From Lepidonotus clava (lineage: Eukaryota; Annelida; Polychaeta; Phyllodocida; Polynoidae), in assembly GCA_936440205.1 (NCBI GenBank), contig OW387138.1, positions 26,369,541-26,433,540 on the forward strand: DNA of 64,000 bases, given 5' to 3'. The translations under genes were made by a program, and so were the position numbers. The number at the start of each line of letters is the position of its first letter. Position 1 is the first letter of the stretch. The notes below the pieces were generated by a model, which worked only from the letters and a program-made list of their open reading frames with translations, did not search any database and was not told the DNA's origin. Of this stretch, positions 27,501 through 35,938 are shown piece after piece.

Positions 27501-30500
27501 CATCTTATTAATTTTTCAGTCAGTGGTTTTATCATTTATTAATCAGATTTTGTTATAGCTTTGGGGGCGGTAATGTGACATTAGTAGCATTATTCTGATA
27601 TATTCTAACTGACAATAAAGTTTAATTTATGAAGTGCTTGTTTTTTTTCTAATAATACGGTTATGTTAAACCTAACTGTACCGACCTCGTTCTCGTCGTC
27701 GTCGAAGAGGCCGCCCCCTGACGAGGAGAAGAGACCACCCTTTTTACCGAACGGCGAGTCCTCGTCCTCCATGGGTGGGGGGCCGAACAGGTCCTCGTCT
27801 GAAACAGGGTATATATGTATCATAATGTGTAAGTTACGACGGTTTGAATATCCGATGTGTTTTTGCATTAAGGTAAGTGTATCAATCCGGATTCCAATTC
27901 GTCCATTGATAATTATTCAGCCTGTTTTCTGAATCGCCCTACAATGATCCAGACTGACTGTTATTAATTCTGATTACCACCTATCGCCACCCATCGCCCT
28001 ACAATGATCCAGACTGACCGTTATTAATTCTGATTACCACCTATCGCCACCCATCGCCCTACAATGATCCAGACTGACCGTTATTAATTCTGATTACCAC
28101 CTATCCCCACCCATCGCCCTACAATGATCCAGACTGACCGTTATTAATTCTGATTACCACCTATCGCCACCCATCGCCCTACAATGATCCAGACTGACCG
28201 TTATTAATTCTGATTACCACCTATCGCCACCCATCGCCCTACAATGATCCAGACTGACCGTTATTAATTCTGATTACCACCTTCAAGTCTTTAAAATGTT
28301 TCAGGGAAACTTCAGTCCAGGGAAAGGGGTACGGGGATCCCTGTCTGTGTGAAACATGAGATTTGTGTGGTATTTTTTTAAAGAAAAATAAGCATTTCTC
28401 TCTGTTAATAAGTGGCTTCTATGCTCAGCTTAAAGCGATTGTAACCTACTTCAACGTACATGTTATTCTTGAGGACAGCTTTTACTTGTAAATAGAAAAA
28501 AACTCTTATCTTAGGTCACTCACCGTCCTCCTCTTTGGGTATTTTCGGTTTACTCGAGCTCCGCTCCTTCCGCTCCTTCTTCTCTTTCACCTCTGTAATA
28601 AGTGAATTTATTCTTGGAGTTGTCATATGTTGTGAATCTTCTTCCAGATTCTTATTTTTATAAGATGAACATTGATGAGCAAAATATCTAAACGGTTTTA
28701 GACTGGATCGCAAGAAACCTATTTTCAAATTTCTAATATCTTTATCAAATGAAATCTAAATCATATTTACAAAGTTGTTTTACTTTCTAAATATGCAGGG
28801 TACAGACTTTGTTTGCTATTTTTGAAGCTACTGTATATTTTTCTTTTATCTATATTATGTTTAATGCAAGACCACAAGTCAAGCTCCGCCACTTACCACT
28901 GGAACCAGGAGCGCCGAGTTTGGCTGACAGTTCGTTCGCAAAGCTGGGTTTCCCTGCTGACGGCTGAAGTTAAAGTCAAAAATATAGTTTTAATTAAATG
29001 TATTTGCTAGACGATTTGAATTTATGTTTTGGGGACATTGGAAATATCACAGACAGAATTCAAGTTCAAACGTTTTGCACATTTCATCAAAAGATAGAAA
29101 TGTCGCATTTTGCATAAAATGACATAATTTTGTCTACTAAGTACTGGGTAACCTACTTGTTTGTAAAATGAAGTACATGTCTTATTACAAGAATTGAATT
29201 AAATCATTTACTTGGTGTATTTGCTCCTCCTCAGACTGGGGTTCGGCGTCAGAATCGTCATCTTTTGTTCCGAAGATTTCGCTGTCCGTCTGGAGAAGGA
29301 TACAACTTTATATGATAACAGTAAACGAAATCTATATCTAACTGAATTAAGTTCTGCTCATACTTTAATCAATATTCTAACCAGTACACCTCAGTACATG
29401 TCAATCCCTAAATTTAAAATGTATCAGCATGCTGTAAGTATATCAATTAGCATGAATTTCCCTCTTGGGACACTGTAGCCCTGTGAACCATACATCGGGA
29501 AAGTGCACATCTAAGTCATGAATATGATATGAAGATCCCAGAAATAATGACCCGATTAAAACATTTGGGCAAAGCTATCCAAAGTTTCCATTCTACCATA
29601 AAATGTGTTAATTATCAAACACCAGCATGAGACTGCTGATGCTCTATCACTCCTCAGCTTACCTCTGACTCGCTTGCAGAGTCGCTATCGGAGGTGATGA
29701 TGGTGGGTTTACGGGTTGGTTTTCTCTCCTCTTCTGACTCTGACTCGTCGTCGGTGCTGCTGTCAGACGCACTCAGTGACCCGCGGTCCGACTGGTCCTC
29801 CTCTGACAGCACGTCGTTCAGACCCACGTCATCGTCAGTCATGAAGGCCTGGCTGCCGATCAGGTAGGGCAGGGCGCGCGACAAGTATGGGTCCTGGACC
29901 ACATGAAAAGGGGGTTAAAGGTTATTTAGGACGTTTCAAAAACCAAGTTAGGACTGTGATATTACTATTTTGTAGTGTTTCCATAATTCAAACACCTCTT
30001 AAAAGATTCTTGCTTTTAGACACTGAAACGGACTAGCTGTCTTGTGACAGTCGAAACTACAACCTTTTGAAACCTTATAATTTTCAATACAAACATTTCT
30101 TAAAATACATTGAACTGTATCAAACCAAACTTCATAAGTTTGGTGGACAATTAATTCATTTGAGGATCATTTTGTGTTTTACATCAACATGTTTCGATTC
30201 TTTCGAACCTTCATCAGGAGACAATGTTTTAAGTGAGGCAGTGCGTACCTTAGGTTCAAGTATGGTGTCTGTTTGGTAGTTCGACTCCTCCTCATCCTCA
30301 GAATCAGAGTTGATGTCATTGACATCGAGTTTCTCAAAGGCTGTGTCTATAACGTTGAACCCTAACTTCATGGCGTCTACGATCTTGGGGATAAGTGCGG
30401 CCTCGCGCTCTTCTCGCGTTTTTTCCTTTTCGTCCTTTTTCTCAGAATTCTCTTCAGTTTCTGTATTGACATCCTCATCATAGACGCGCTACAGGGAGAA

Positions 30501-33272
30501 ACACTCATGAACTAAATAACCAAAATACTATATCGTAGATTCCTCAAAAGAAGTACAGCGTTGTAGATGTTTACTCTCTGTTGTATCGAATAGCGAGTCC
30601 CTTAATTTCTAATTCCAATTTTCAGGTGGGAGATAACCATTTACTCCAAAACTGCCTTTTATTAAACATGTATTCAATTTCAAATATCACATACATAGAG
30701 TATTAGAAAACACCGTGTGTTATTGCAATATACACAGGATAAATGTGTTAATTAGTAGGATTACTGATAGCAGCTGGTTTTCGGCATACGTACGTTTTCT
30801 ACGAACTGAGTGTTGGCCAGCATTATAAAGTCATTAAAGGCGCCCTGTACACGGATTCCCGTCAGCTGAAAACAATGCGATGAAAAAGTATTCAGTTAAC
30901 CAGGTTCCTACACAACATCCTCCTCATTGATATTATATTTTGATAAAGACTGTCCGTTGCCTTATTCATACGGAAGCAGAACATGAATTTCTATATAAAT
31001 TCAATGGTTTATTAAAGAATATTTATTGCTCATCTTAGGTACTGCTTAAATATTATATATTTAATAGATTTCACCCGAAACAATATTACACATAAGATAA
31101 AACCTAAATTTTGAAAGATTATAAGATTAAAACAACTGTTTTTACAATATCATATCAGTTATTCATGTTCGTTTACGTCCCCGCAATGTAACAGTGCTGA
31201 CCTTTGACTCGTGGACCAGGCCGTTCACCTGTTCCTGAATGTCGTGTGTCCTGGAGATGATGCGCTGGGAGAAGTCCTGAAGGTACTGTAACATCTGTCA
31301 AAGAAAACAGTTCATATTGGTGAATCAGTGTACTTGAACATTGCAACATCTGAGATTCTGATTCAAATGTCTGAAATAAATTAATTTTGCAGATGTGTGT
31401 AGGAATAGTCCTTGCGTATTCGGAAATGCACCTAGGCCTCGTATAGAAAATGTTTGCCATAGGAATTTATTAGGTAATAAGCATCAGGGTTATCTCTGGT
31501 TTTCACGTGTATTACATGATATAATGCTATATAACAGATCAAAGATGTAAACAAATAATTATATGCATGTGCACACATTATAGTGCATCAGTCTAAAAAA
31601 TATAATGATTTTGCATAATCAATAGATGCTCATGTTTTCTGAACAAGGGTTTAACTAACGATTTGGACATACACCTACTACATCACTTCAAAGTATTGTA
31701 CCCTTGTAAACGGGACTTTTTAAGTATATTACACTGATAATATATCAATATTCAACTACATTATGGATCAGTAGCAAACACCCTTTTCAATGAACCCCTA
31801 GGGGATCTTAAAAGCTTAATTTTATAGCTAATACAATGAAGATCTAATTCAACACAAATTACAATAATCTCATCAGGATCACTTACACCAGCGTCCCCGG
31901 CGAGTGACCAGTCATTGGCGGCCTGCCTCATCTCGTCCACCGTCCAGGGCCGCTCCCACACGTTCACCGCCTCCACCCCGCCCGCCGCCTGAGGTCATTA
32001 TGTGAGACAAGAAATTAATTGAAGGAAGCAAGAATATTGTAGCAAGCAATTTGCGATGAACATAACTGGTAATGCTTCACACGGGTAGTGGTAATCAAAA
32101 CACGAGTATGTGTTTAATGAACAAACTTTATGGTTGTTATAATGACATATACGTCTAAATACACGTTTGGTCTGGCCCTAGATTTGTAATCAATTTGGAA
32201 ATGAAGAATCACAGGCCTGATACTGATGGGTCCCACCCTCGGGGGCTGCAAAGTTTGTTGATCTACATATCCCCAAGAACGACTCAAATGCAGGCATTGG
32301 GGTAGGGGGGGGGGGGATGGCAAGCTTGGCCTTGGCTCACCGTTTACTTTTCAAACTAAAGTGTCATGTTGTGTGCAAGAAGCGGATGACAGTGGTAAAG
32401 TAAAAATTTCAAATTCCCTTTTTTTAAGGGCAGACTTTAATCTACATGTACTTGTATTTCCCAACCACATCCCTCTTTGCCAAGTTTGGGACCCAAAAGG
32501 TTGGTTGTAGATCTACTGGCAATCAGGTATGAGAGTTTCAGCCTTTAGCCTAGTCTGCATTATGTTAGCTGTAGAATAACGCCCAGTGTGATGACTGAAT
32601 CCTAGACTCCTATTGCCCAAATGTGAAAAGGTGTCAAACCCCTGCCACCACCTTTCCCATAGAACAGACTGTAATATCCCTACTAGTTCACCTAATCCCG
32701 GGGATTATGTGAACATGTAAGGATATTACAGTCTGGGACATGTGAACATGAAGGGATATTACAGGGGACCCCTGATGATGGCAAGACTTGGCAATGGCAC
32801 ACAGGAAGGAGTTCAAATTATTGTAAAAACGTGTCTCGTAGATCTATAGACTATATCTGATTGTACCGGGGTAGTCTGAAGATGATCAATCAAGATCTCG
32901 TCTATTCTATGTGTAGAAATGGAACAGACCCATCGCCATATCTGTCAAACCATGGTTCAATGATCAATAAAAGCATTATCATCATCAAATTGCGCCAAGA
33001 TCGCCTACCAGTAGGGTTAGTCCTAGACCTAGTTCTACCACTTCCACATCTAAAATTTGATAACAGACCCACTCAAAAACTACATAAAAGTTTGTTTTTC
33101 TCTTGATTCATGACACCCATAGCTAATTAGTCACTTGTATATAAAAGATAACGTTGGTAATATTATCCTGGCACTTCCTTACCGCGGATTGTCCCGTTTC
33201 TGGCGCGTTATTTTCCATTTTCGATTGCGGGTCTGGGGGCGGTGGCTTGGCCTCTTGTGTTGTGAGCGCCAT
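9353..33272 (-). CDS. WASHC2: WASH complex subunit 2 (FAM21-like), 29 coding exons, about 1400 aa
   Basis: WASHC2 is the large tail-bearing subunit of the WASH complex, which drives Arp2/3 actin assembly on endosomes and is recruited by retromer binding to LFa repeats. The model joins 29 exons (listed separately) with consensus splice borders and matching phases: 4203 coding bases, 1400 residues, close to the roughly 1340 of the human protein. Residues 1 to about 215 match the WASH-binding head (VWERPWTVDEM, ISRTHDIQEQVNGL, FNDFIMLANTQF, LPYLIGS). From about 290 to the end there are more than a dozen acidic L-F-[D/E]n-L-F motifs such as LFDDDEDDLFAA. A capping-protein-interaction-like motif (LHTVQKDRVRGQTRRRPPTR) lies near residue 1035. 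The C-terminus has SIFDDDVDDIFAE and NIFDDPLSAMKH before TGA. The start ATG at 33270-33272 gives a short Pro-rich leader before the head. It is divergent to the SNX19-like gene 320 bp away. Family assignment is very secure; exact UTRs are not visible. Confidence 0.96.
9594..10137. mobile_element. hAT-like MITE with TTTCCCTGA subterminal repeats
   Basis: The ends are inverted: CAGGGTTGCCAC at the left and the complement of CACGGTTGCCAC at the right (11 of 12). The interior is built from many copies of TTTCCCTGA(CC) near both ends, as in hAT subterminal repeats. There is no coding frame. It sits in the last WASHC2 intron. A clean target duplication is not visible, so the exact ends are tentative. 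Confidence 0.5.
10240..10438 (-). CDS. WASHC2: WASHC2 exon 28
   Basis: It runs DDEGEDLFATAEAKSS, then LLEDNIFADLPPSKTREKKT and AKSIFDDDV, colinear with the human FDDNIDIFADLTVK and AKSIFDDDMDD segments. Donor GTTAGT, phase 1. Confidence 0.94.
10772..10878 (-). CDS. WASHC2: WASHC2 exon 27
   Basis: It contains TPDDDLFSDDLFATPTAKPA, an LFa motif. Acceptor tttcAG, donor GTAAAC, phase 0. Confidence 0.92.
11434..12058 (-). CDS. WASHC2: WASHC2 exon 26, largest exon
   Basis: It begins DRVRGQTRRRPPTRKSRV, the basic half of the capping-protein-binding motif. It then carries RDLFGEDDDLDFGV, SDIFSAAFAKSKGV, SDLFSGATKK, DDLFETPVPK and DGDIFSELG. 625 bp, donor GTAAGC, phase 1. Confidence 0.94.
12347..12472 (-). 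CDS. WASHC2: WASHC2 exon 25 (residues 1000-1041)
   Basis: It starts ANLGIRPTSLLPGAAPP and ends ATTLHTVQK, the front half of the capping-protein-interaction-like motif. Donor GTACGG, phase 0. Confidence 0.92.
12851..12922 (-). CDS. WASHC2: WASHC2 exon 24 (residues 976-999)
   Basis: It ends RSTSIGKLQ, joining ANLGIRPTSLL of exon 25 and matching human RIGKIQANLAINPAALL across the junction. Donor GTAAGG, phase 0. Confidence 0.92.
13677..13735 (-). CDS. WASHC2: WASHC2 exon 23
   Basis: Small exon LPVGSPDSDDNFMSAPKPE. Acceptor ctacAG, donor GTGAGG, phase 0. It is supported by phase and splice sites more than by conservation. Confidence 0.83.
14207..14333 (-). CDS. WASHC2: WASHC2 exon 22
   Basis: It encodes KKKPVGGVSMFGGMDPTTML, a third PxGxVSMFG motif, then a linker. 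Donor GTAGGG, phase 1. Confidence 0.9.
14627..14692 (-). CDS. WASHC2: WASHC2 exon 21 (residues 892-913)
   Basis: QDPKLEVKGATVSESSTDKS resembles the KDKVEVKGATTSASSTD segment of exon 20, which suggests an internal duplication. Donor GTAGGG, phase 0. Confidence 0.88.
15122..15403 (-). CDS. WASHC2: WASHC2 exon 20 (residues 798-891)
   Basis: It starts GTKPRTRSLFADEDVLFGGS, matching human GTKPRTKTVLSLFDEEED. It continues with VDLFGA, a Ser/Pro stretch and DLFTGADVFTPP. Donor GTAACG, phase 0. Confidence 0.93.
15988..16125 (-). CDS. WASHC2: WASHC2 exon 19 (residues 752-797)
   Basis: It carries LSLFDDDDEDDLFGRTPPPP, close to human SLFDDEDEEDNLFGG. Donor GTGAGG, phase 0. Confidence 0.93.
16677..16889 (-). 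CDS. WASHC2: WASHC2 exon 18 (residues 681-751)
   Basis: It carries TSLFLDDEDEGDGGLFGAKP and GDLFNDDLFGEVKDQPPPPP, two LFa motifs and a proline run. Donor GTATAC, phase 0. Confidence 0.92.
17213..17318 (-). CDS. WASHC2: WASHC2 exon 17
   Basis: It contains KGLFGEDSEEEDLFATTTKP, matching human KGLFSDEEDSEDLFSSQS. The acceptor is ttttcAG, with one base completing a Ser codon. Donor GTACAG, phase 0. Confidence 0.93.
17319..18535. other. Start of WASHC2 intron 16, no gene seen
   Basis: AT-rich intron sequence with no supported exon, RNA gene or clear element. Confidence 0.5.
18540..18700. repeat. G-run rich low-complexity tract
   Basis: Several runs of 8 to 14 G separated by short spacers (18541-18553, 18570-18582, then GGTGGAGGTGGGGGG near 18670). 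Long frames over it on both strands are compositional artefacts. It could form G-quadruplexes. Confidence 0.7.
18930..19225. repeat. Degenerate tandem repeat of a roughly 25-35 bp CCATACCAGGCCATCTCA unit
   Basis: The words ATACCAGG, GGTCATCTCA and AGGCCATCTCAAAA recur with irregular spacing about ten times. The copies are strongly diverged, so this is an old minisatellite. It is followed by a poly-A run (about 19244-19263) and a G run (near 19340). Confidence 0.6.
19557..20889 (-). CDS. Large exon of an unrecognised protein inside WASHC2 intron 16
   Basis: A 1333-bp open exon runs from a ttcAG acceptor (before 20889) to a perfect GTAAGT donor (19556 down). It encodes about 443 residues starting DDQSPIEMYRRISKAGD. 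It is Ser/Pro-rich at first and has a Lys/Cys-rich block of imperfect 15-residue repeats (SKDCKGVKHQAKES, NKDCKGFKDQAKES, DKDCRGTIDQVKDG). It ends in a Cys/His cluster (HCHCDWQDRQCCKKQ) and a basic tail (FDKFRKYIASLNLSKPKG). I recognise no family. It could be a same-strand nested gene, or an alternative 5' exon of WASHC2: its phase-2 donor fits the WASHC2 exon 17 acceptor in frame. It cannot be a simple cassette between exons 16 and 17, because its own acceptor phase does not fit exon 16. Confidence 0.6.
21537..21699 (-). CDS. Candidate first coding exon for the intron-16 gene
   Basis: The frame opens with two good ATGs (ACCATGG context at the second) and reads GMLVPVCEVSFLADGYTQDW, then QPVAHQIRADLQ. 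It can end at a GTGAAA donor in phase 1, which joins the 20889 acceptor in frame through a Phe codon. The donor is weak and the family is unknown, so the pairing is inference. Confidence 0.4.
22601..23134. mobile_element. hAT-like MITE, CAGGGGCGGATCCA ends
   Basis: The left end CAGGGGCGGATCCA and the right end TGGATCCGCCACTG are inverted repeats (13 of 14). The flanks TAACT and TCACT match 4 of 5, fitting a 5-bp target duplication. There is no transposase frame. It lies in WASHC2 intron 16. CAGTGGCGGATCCA-type ends are typical of hAT families. Confidence 0.7.
23135..24246. other. Rest of WASHC2 intron 16, no gene seen
   Basis: It holds a G run near 23335-23347 and AT-rich intron sequence up to exon 16. 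No exon could be supported. Confidence 0.5.
24247..24434 (-). CDS. WASHC2: WASHC2 exon 16
   Basis: It encodes ESEDEWEDQDKASQSSGRSG and ends with SLFAEEPQDDLFATAT. Donor GTGAGA, phase 2; the split AG|T codon gives Ser with exon 17. It is followed by the gene's longest intron (6.9 kb). Confidence 0.92.
24928..25017 (-). CDS. WASHC2: WASHC2 exon 15 (residues 553-582)
   Basis: It encodes LPPGAVSMFGTNSNPLAAAI, a second copy of the PxGAVSxF motif that is also seen in exons 12 and 22. Donor GTACGT, phase 0. Confidence 0.9.
25360..25478 (-). CDS. WASHC2: WASHC2 exon 14
   Basis: It contains SGLFNDDDDDLFAAAAPT, a textbook LFa repeat, and a Lys-rich tail. The donor is GTGGGT, phase 0. Confidence 0.92.
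25982..26185 (-). CDS. WASHC2: WASHC2 exon 13
   Basis: It contains GDDDLFGGNTQ and SGGLFDDDEDDLFAAVPPKK, two LFa motifs around a Thr/Pro/Ala linker. Donor GTAAAG, phase 1. Confidence 0.92.
26754..26822 (-). CDS. WASHC2: WASHC2 exon 12
   Basis: Short basic exon SGRKVPVGGVSIFGG, equivalent to the human KIPAGAVSVF motif. Donor GTAAGT, phase 1. Confidence 0.88.
27192..27300 (-). CDS. WASHC2: WASHC2 exon 11
   Basis: It encodes GGLFDDVIEEKPRPQAARPR and a Glu-rich end. The acceptor (ggatAG) has a poor pyrimidine tract, but phase and LFa content support it. Donor GTGAGT, phase 1. Confidence 0.82.
27686..27798 (-). CDS. WASHC2: WASHC2 exon 10
   Basis: It encodes DEDLFGPPPMEDEDSPFG, then GGLFSSSGGGLFDDDENE, the first strong LFa block, matching human DEEDNLFAPP and SPFGSGGGLF. 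The GTCGGT donor is unusual but is the one that keeps phase with exon 11. Confidence 0.88.
27933..28282. repeat. 60-bp minisatellite, about 5.8 copies
   Basis: Units start at 27933, 27993, 28053, 28113, 28173 and 28233, each beginning ATCGCCCTACAATGATCCAG. Copies differ by only one or two bases, so the array is recent. It lies in WASHC2 intron 9 with no spacer structure, so it is not a CRISPR array. Confidence 0.95.
28524..28592 (-). CDS. WASHC2: WASHC2 exon 9
   Basis: Lys/Glu-rich VKEKKERKERSSSKPKIPKE, equivalent to human LKEKKERRTPSDDEED. Donor GTGAGT, phase 1. Confidence 0.9.
28897..28963 (-). CDS. WASHC2: WASHC2 exon 8
   Basis: It encodes PSFANELSAKLG, matching human TSFADELAARIKG, a conserved island at the head-tail border. 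The donor is GTAAGT in phase 1, and the split codon completes as Glu in exon 9. Confidence 0.9.
29212..29289 (-). CDS. WASHC2: WASHC2 exon 7 (residues 277-302)
   Basis: Acidic linker TDSEIFGTKDDDSDAEPQSE with one SEIFG motif. Acceptor CAG, donor GTAAAT, phase 0. Confidence 0.88.
29663..29893 (-). CDS. WASHC2: WASHC2 exon 6 (residues 200-276)
   Basis: It begins DPYLSRALPYLIGSQAFM, the conserved segment that closes the head, then becomes acidic and Ser-rich (LSEEDQSDRGSLSASDSS). Donor GTAAGC, phase 0. Confidence 0.93.
30249..30488 (-). CDS. WASHC2: WASHC2 exon 5 (residues 120-199)
   Basis: It starts RVYDEDVN, runs through a charged coiled-coil-like stretch (EKTREEREAALIPKIVDAM) and ends TILEPK. 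This is the end of the helical head. The acceptor is TAG and the donor GTACGC, phase 0. Confidence 0.92.
30794..30865 (-). CDS. WASHC2: WASHC2 exon 4 (residues 96-119)
   Basis: It encodes GAFNDFIMLANTQFVEN, nearly the human FNDFLMLSNTQFIEN of the head domain. Acceptor CAG, donor GTACGT, phase 0. Confidence 0.93.
31202..31294 (-). CDS. WASHC2: WASHC2 exon 3 (residues 65-95)
   Basis: It encodes MLQYLQDFSQRIISRTHDIQ and continues to VNGLVHESK, the second part of the conserved head. Acceptor CAG, donor GTCAGC, phase 0. Confidence 0.93.
31887..31988 (-). CDS. WASHC2: WASHC2 exon 2 (residues 31-64)
   Basis: The exon runs from a CAG acceptor to a GTAAGT donor, phase 0. It encodes VWERPWTVDEMRQAANDWSL, the signature first helix of the WASH-binding head. 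Confidence 0.93.
32665..32735. repeat. 71-bp imperfect palindrome (short hairpin MITE-like)
   Basis: CAGACTGTAATATCCCTAC is mirrored by GTAAGGATATTACAGTCTG, with further pairing (CTAGTTCACCTAATCC and GGATTATGTGAAC) around a CCGG centre. A further half copy (TGTGAACATGAAGGGATATT) follows at 32741-32760. It lies in WASHC2 intron 1. Confidence 0.7.
33183..33272 (-). CDS. WASHC2: WASHC2 exon 1 (residues 1-30)
   Basis: The start ATG begins MALTTQEAKPPPPDPQSK and the exon ends at a GTAAGG donor in phase 0. It encodes a Pro-rich leader with no domain. The start is the first ATG of the frame and faces the shared promoter. Confidence 0.85.
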
Positions 33273-33592
33273 ATTGACGTGATCATGTGACAAGTCGTAA
33301 AAGGCCTGGTCATCGTTTTATATGTTAGTTGAGTATGCTTCATTAAGCTTTACTGCTTTTTATTTCGATTAATTAATTACAATATGATCATATGTTTGGT
33401 TTTTCTTATGTTCTTTTTATCTGTAATAATGTATTTATGGAGAAAAATGATGATATGCGAATAAATTCGCAAATAACTTTAGTTCCAAAAGTATTCTTCA
33501 GAGGGCGCCACAAGTCAAAACATCATGTGCCAGACGAAAACATGCATAGAAAACAACGATAAGTCTTTAAAAACAAGACGCGGGAATCCACG
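33273..33592. promoter_or_regulatory. Bidirectional promoter between WASHC2 and the SNX19-like gene
   Basis: The two start codons face away from each other across 320 bp that must hold both 5' UTRs and promoters. It contains TCATGTGA at 33283-33290 and TCATGTGC at 33523-33530, the core of the M-box/E-box recognised by MITF/TFE factors, which are known to control endolysosomal genes. No TATA box is placed convincingly. Promoter sharing is an inference from the geometry. Confidence 0.65.
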
Positions 33593-35938
33593 ATGACGTT
33601 AAAAACAGTGTGGAAAGTGTTACAGAAGTGGCAGAGAAACTTTAACGCCGTTCAGAGGTGTATATTATTGAGTGTGTTGACGATTGCGTTAGGGGTGGTG
33701 GTCGGTTGGTGGGGTCCGGCCGCCGCCCTCCACTCGGCCCTGCCCCTCGCACTGTTCACGGCCCACCAACTCACCGCCCCCCGCCGCCTCTCCTACCTCA
33801 CATCACTCGTAGTCGGCGCCCACAGCTATATCGTTACTAATGTCCGTGCTCTGTTGAGAATCCCCCCCTTGAGACGGACAGAACATGTATCTGAGAGGAG
33901 AGAAGGAGAGGGAAGCGTTCCTGAAGTTGAACTAAGTCGATGCCTGGAATACATGTATCGGGACTTTGTCCAATCATGGTACACCCACATCAGCGACGAG
34001 CTGGAGTTCTTAGACGAAGCTGAACAGATATTGGGGGAAACCTCATTGTTGATTGTTGACCGTGTACAAAACATTGATATTCATGGCCTTGTGCCTGATT
34101 ATGTCAATTTGATACACAAGCACATTGTGGACTATCAGGAAGCTGATAAACATCTTCATATTCAACCTAATTTTAGGCATAAAAAAGACAGGTCTAAGGA
34201 ATTTAAGAAAGTAAAAACAATTGTTGAATCTTTTAACAGATTAGGAAAATGCCATCTTGCTGTGAAAAATGAGGGAGAGTTAGAGTTATCGTACTTGCGT
34301 ATGTTAGTGGAGAGTATAGTGAAGGTGTTGATGCCCAGTAAATTGTACAGGTGCCCAGCAGCTAAAGATCTAATCCTTGAGATTCTGACATGTCAGGTTT
34401 TCCTCCAACTTGTTGATATGTTCAGTAGGCCCGAATTTCTACATGAAGTCATGGTACTCATACTATCTGATGAAACGACAGTATTTCCTGACCCTGCCCC
34501 AGACGTTGGTCAGATCAGTGCTGTCAGTACAGAACAAACTCCTTCCACCTCTATCTGTGATAATTCCAGTCCTTCTCACATTCCAAAAGAAACATCATCC
34601 ACACCGGATGCTGGGTTGGATGATTCCACTAAAACACACATTATAGCCGACACAGCGTTACCTGTGCATGTTGTACGCAATACAGACAGTCACACAAACC
34701 CACCTGGCCAAGAGAATGATGCCATAATTGATCAAAACCAGGATCCAGAACCGCATAATCATCAAATTAATCATGTAACAGGCGTTAGTCATCAGATAGG
34801 AAAATGCTCCTCTAGTAATGACCTTAGATCAAACTCATCCACGCCACCTCGGGCTTCACCTTCGCAAAAGTTGTCGACTGAGGCATTGGGCGTTGGAGCT
34901 CAGGACATGTACGTCAGTGACGCCTTGTCAAAATACTTCAGAATCAGTACCTCCAATATGGACGATGTCAAAGTGGTTGAAACACTGAGAACTCCACAGC
35001 ATCCCAACGACTCCACAATAAAGGACAATGTTTCAGCAGCACCTTTATCAGGCAGTCGGTCCCTGTCGCCCTCTCCGTCCCCATCTCGGTCGCTCTCTGA
35101 ATCACCCGTCCTACCGCTACCCCTCATCGGTACTCCGCCCTTCTCTGACACAGACAACCCCCCAACAGACATGAGCTTCAGACCATCCTTCTTTATTCCC
35201 AGTGACGATGAGATGTCGATCCACTCTAACAGCAGCTCTGTGAGTGGGGACCAGAGCTTGGTCTTAGAGGACTCTGTGCAATCAAACTCAGAGCCCATCT
35301 CACACAGAGACACTCAAAGTGTGAGGGTAGATGAGGCACCAACCAATCAAAACAGCCATAGCAACTTCACACGTGACGTCACAGATAGTAGTCGTGCGCC
35401 TCCTGGTAGCAGACATGCTCAACTCATCCTCCATGAGAAGAAAAGACAGTTAAAACACATCCGTAACAACAGTGCCGATATACTCATGTCACATAGCTTG
35501 ATGATTAACTCCCCATCTTCATTAAGAAAAGTGGCCAGTTCAGAGGCCCTCACTTCCTACAGGACTAACTCCCCTTCTCCGCCCAGCCTCCCTCAGTCGC
35601 GCCCCACTTCAGGTCTGGTCAGTACTGCTGCACTCTCCAAGACAGAACCAAAGTCGATGCCTTCATGGAGTGATCCAACCTACCAAGCTCCAGTCCCAAC
35701 TCCTGTGGTCCCAGATCCCATCCCGGTATCAGTCCCTCCAGTGTCCAGTGGTCTCGCTCAGCGCGGCCCGTCCCCCGGGCCCGGTCTACCGCCCCCTCCC
35801 ACCGAGCCGCTGGCTGAGGGCCCCATAGAGGCCTCCACTCCAAACATGCCAGACTTCCTCTTTGAGGAGGTCCACATAGACTCTACGGAGAAAGTGCGTG
35901 ACCCGTCAGGGTCCAACTACGTCATCTACCTCATCAAG
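33593..35938 (+). CDS. SNX19: SNX19-like exon 1 (residues 1-782)
   Basis: One long exon carries the membrane hairpin, the PXA domain, the low-complexity linker and the first strand of PX (SNYVIYLIK). It starts at the first ATG of the frame and ends at GTACTG in phase 0. Confidence 0.95.

Noticed and set aside
27933-28282. Regular repeats that could suggest a CRISPR array
   Set aside because: The 60-bp units are contiguous with no unique spacers, and the context is an animal intron.
34900-35313. Minus-strand frame of 137 residues
   Set aside because: It is a shadow of the Ser/Pro-rich linker in SNX19-like exon 1.
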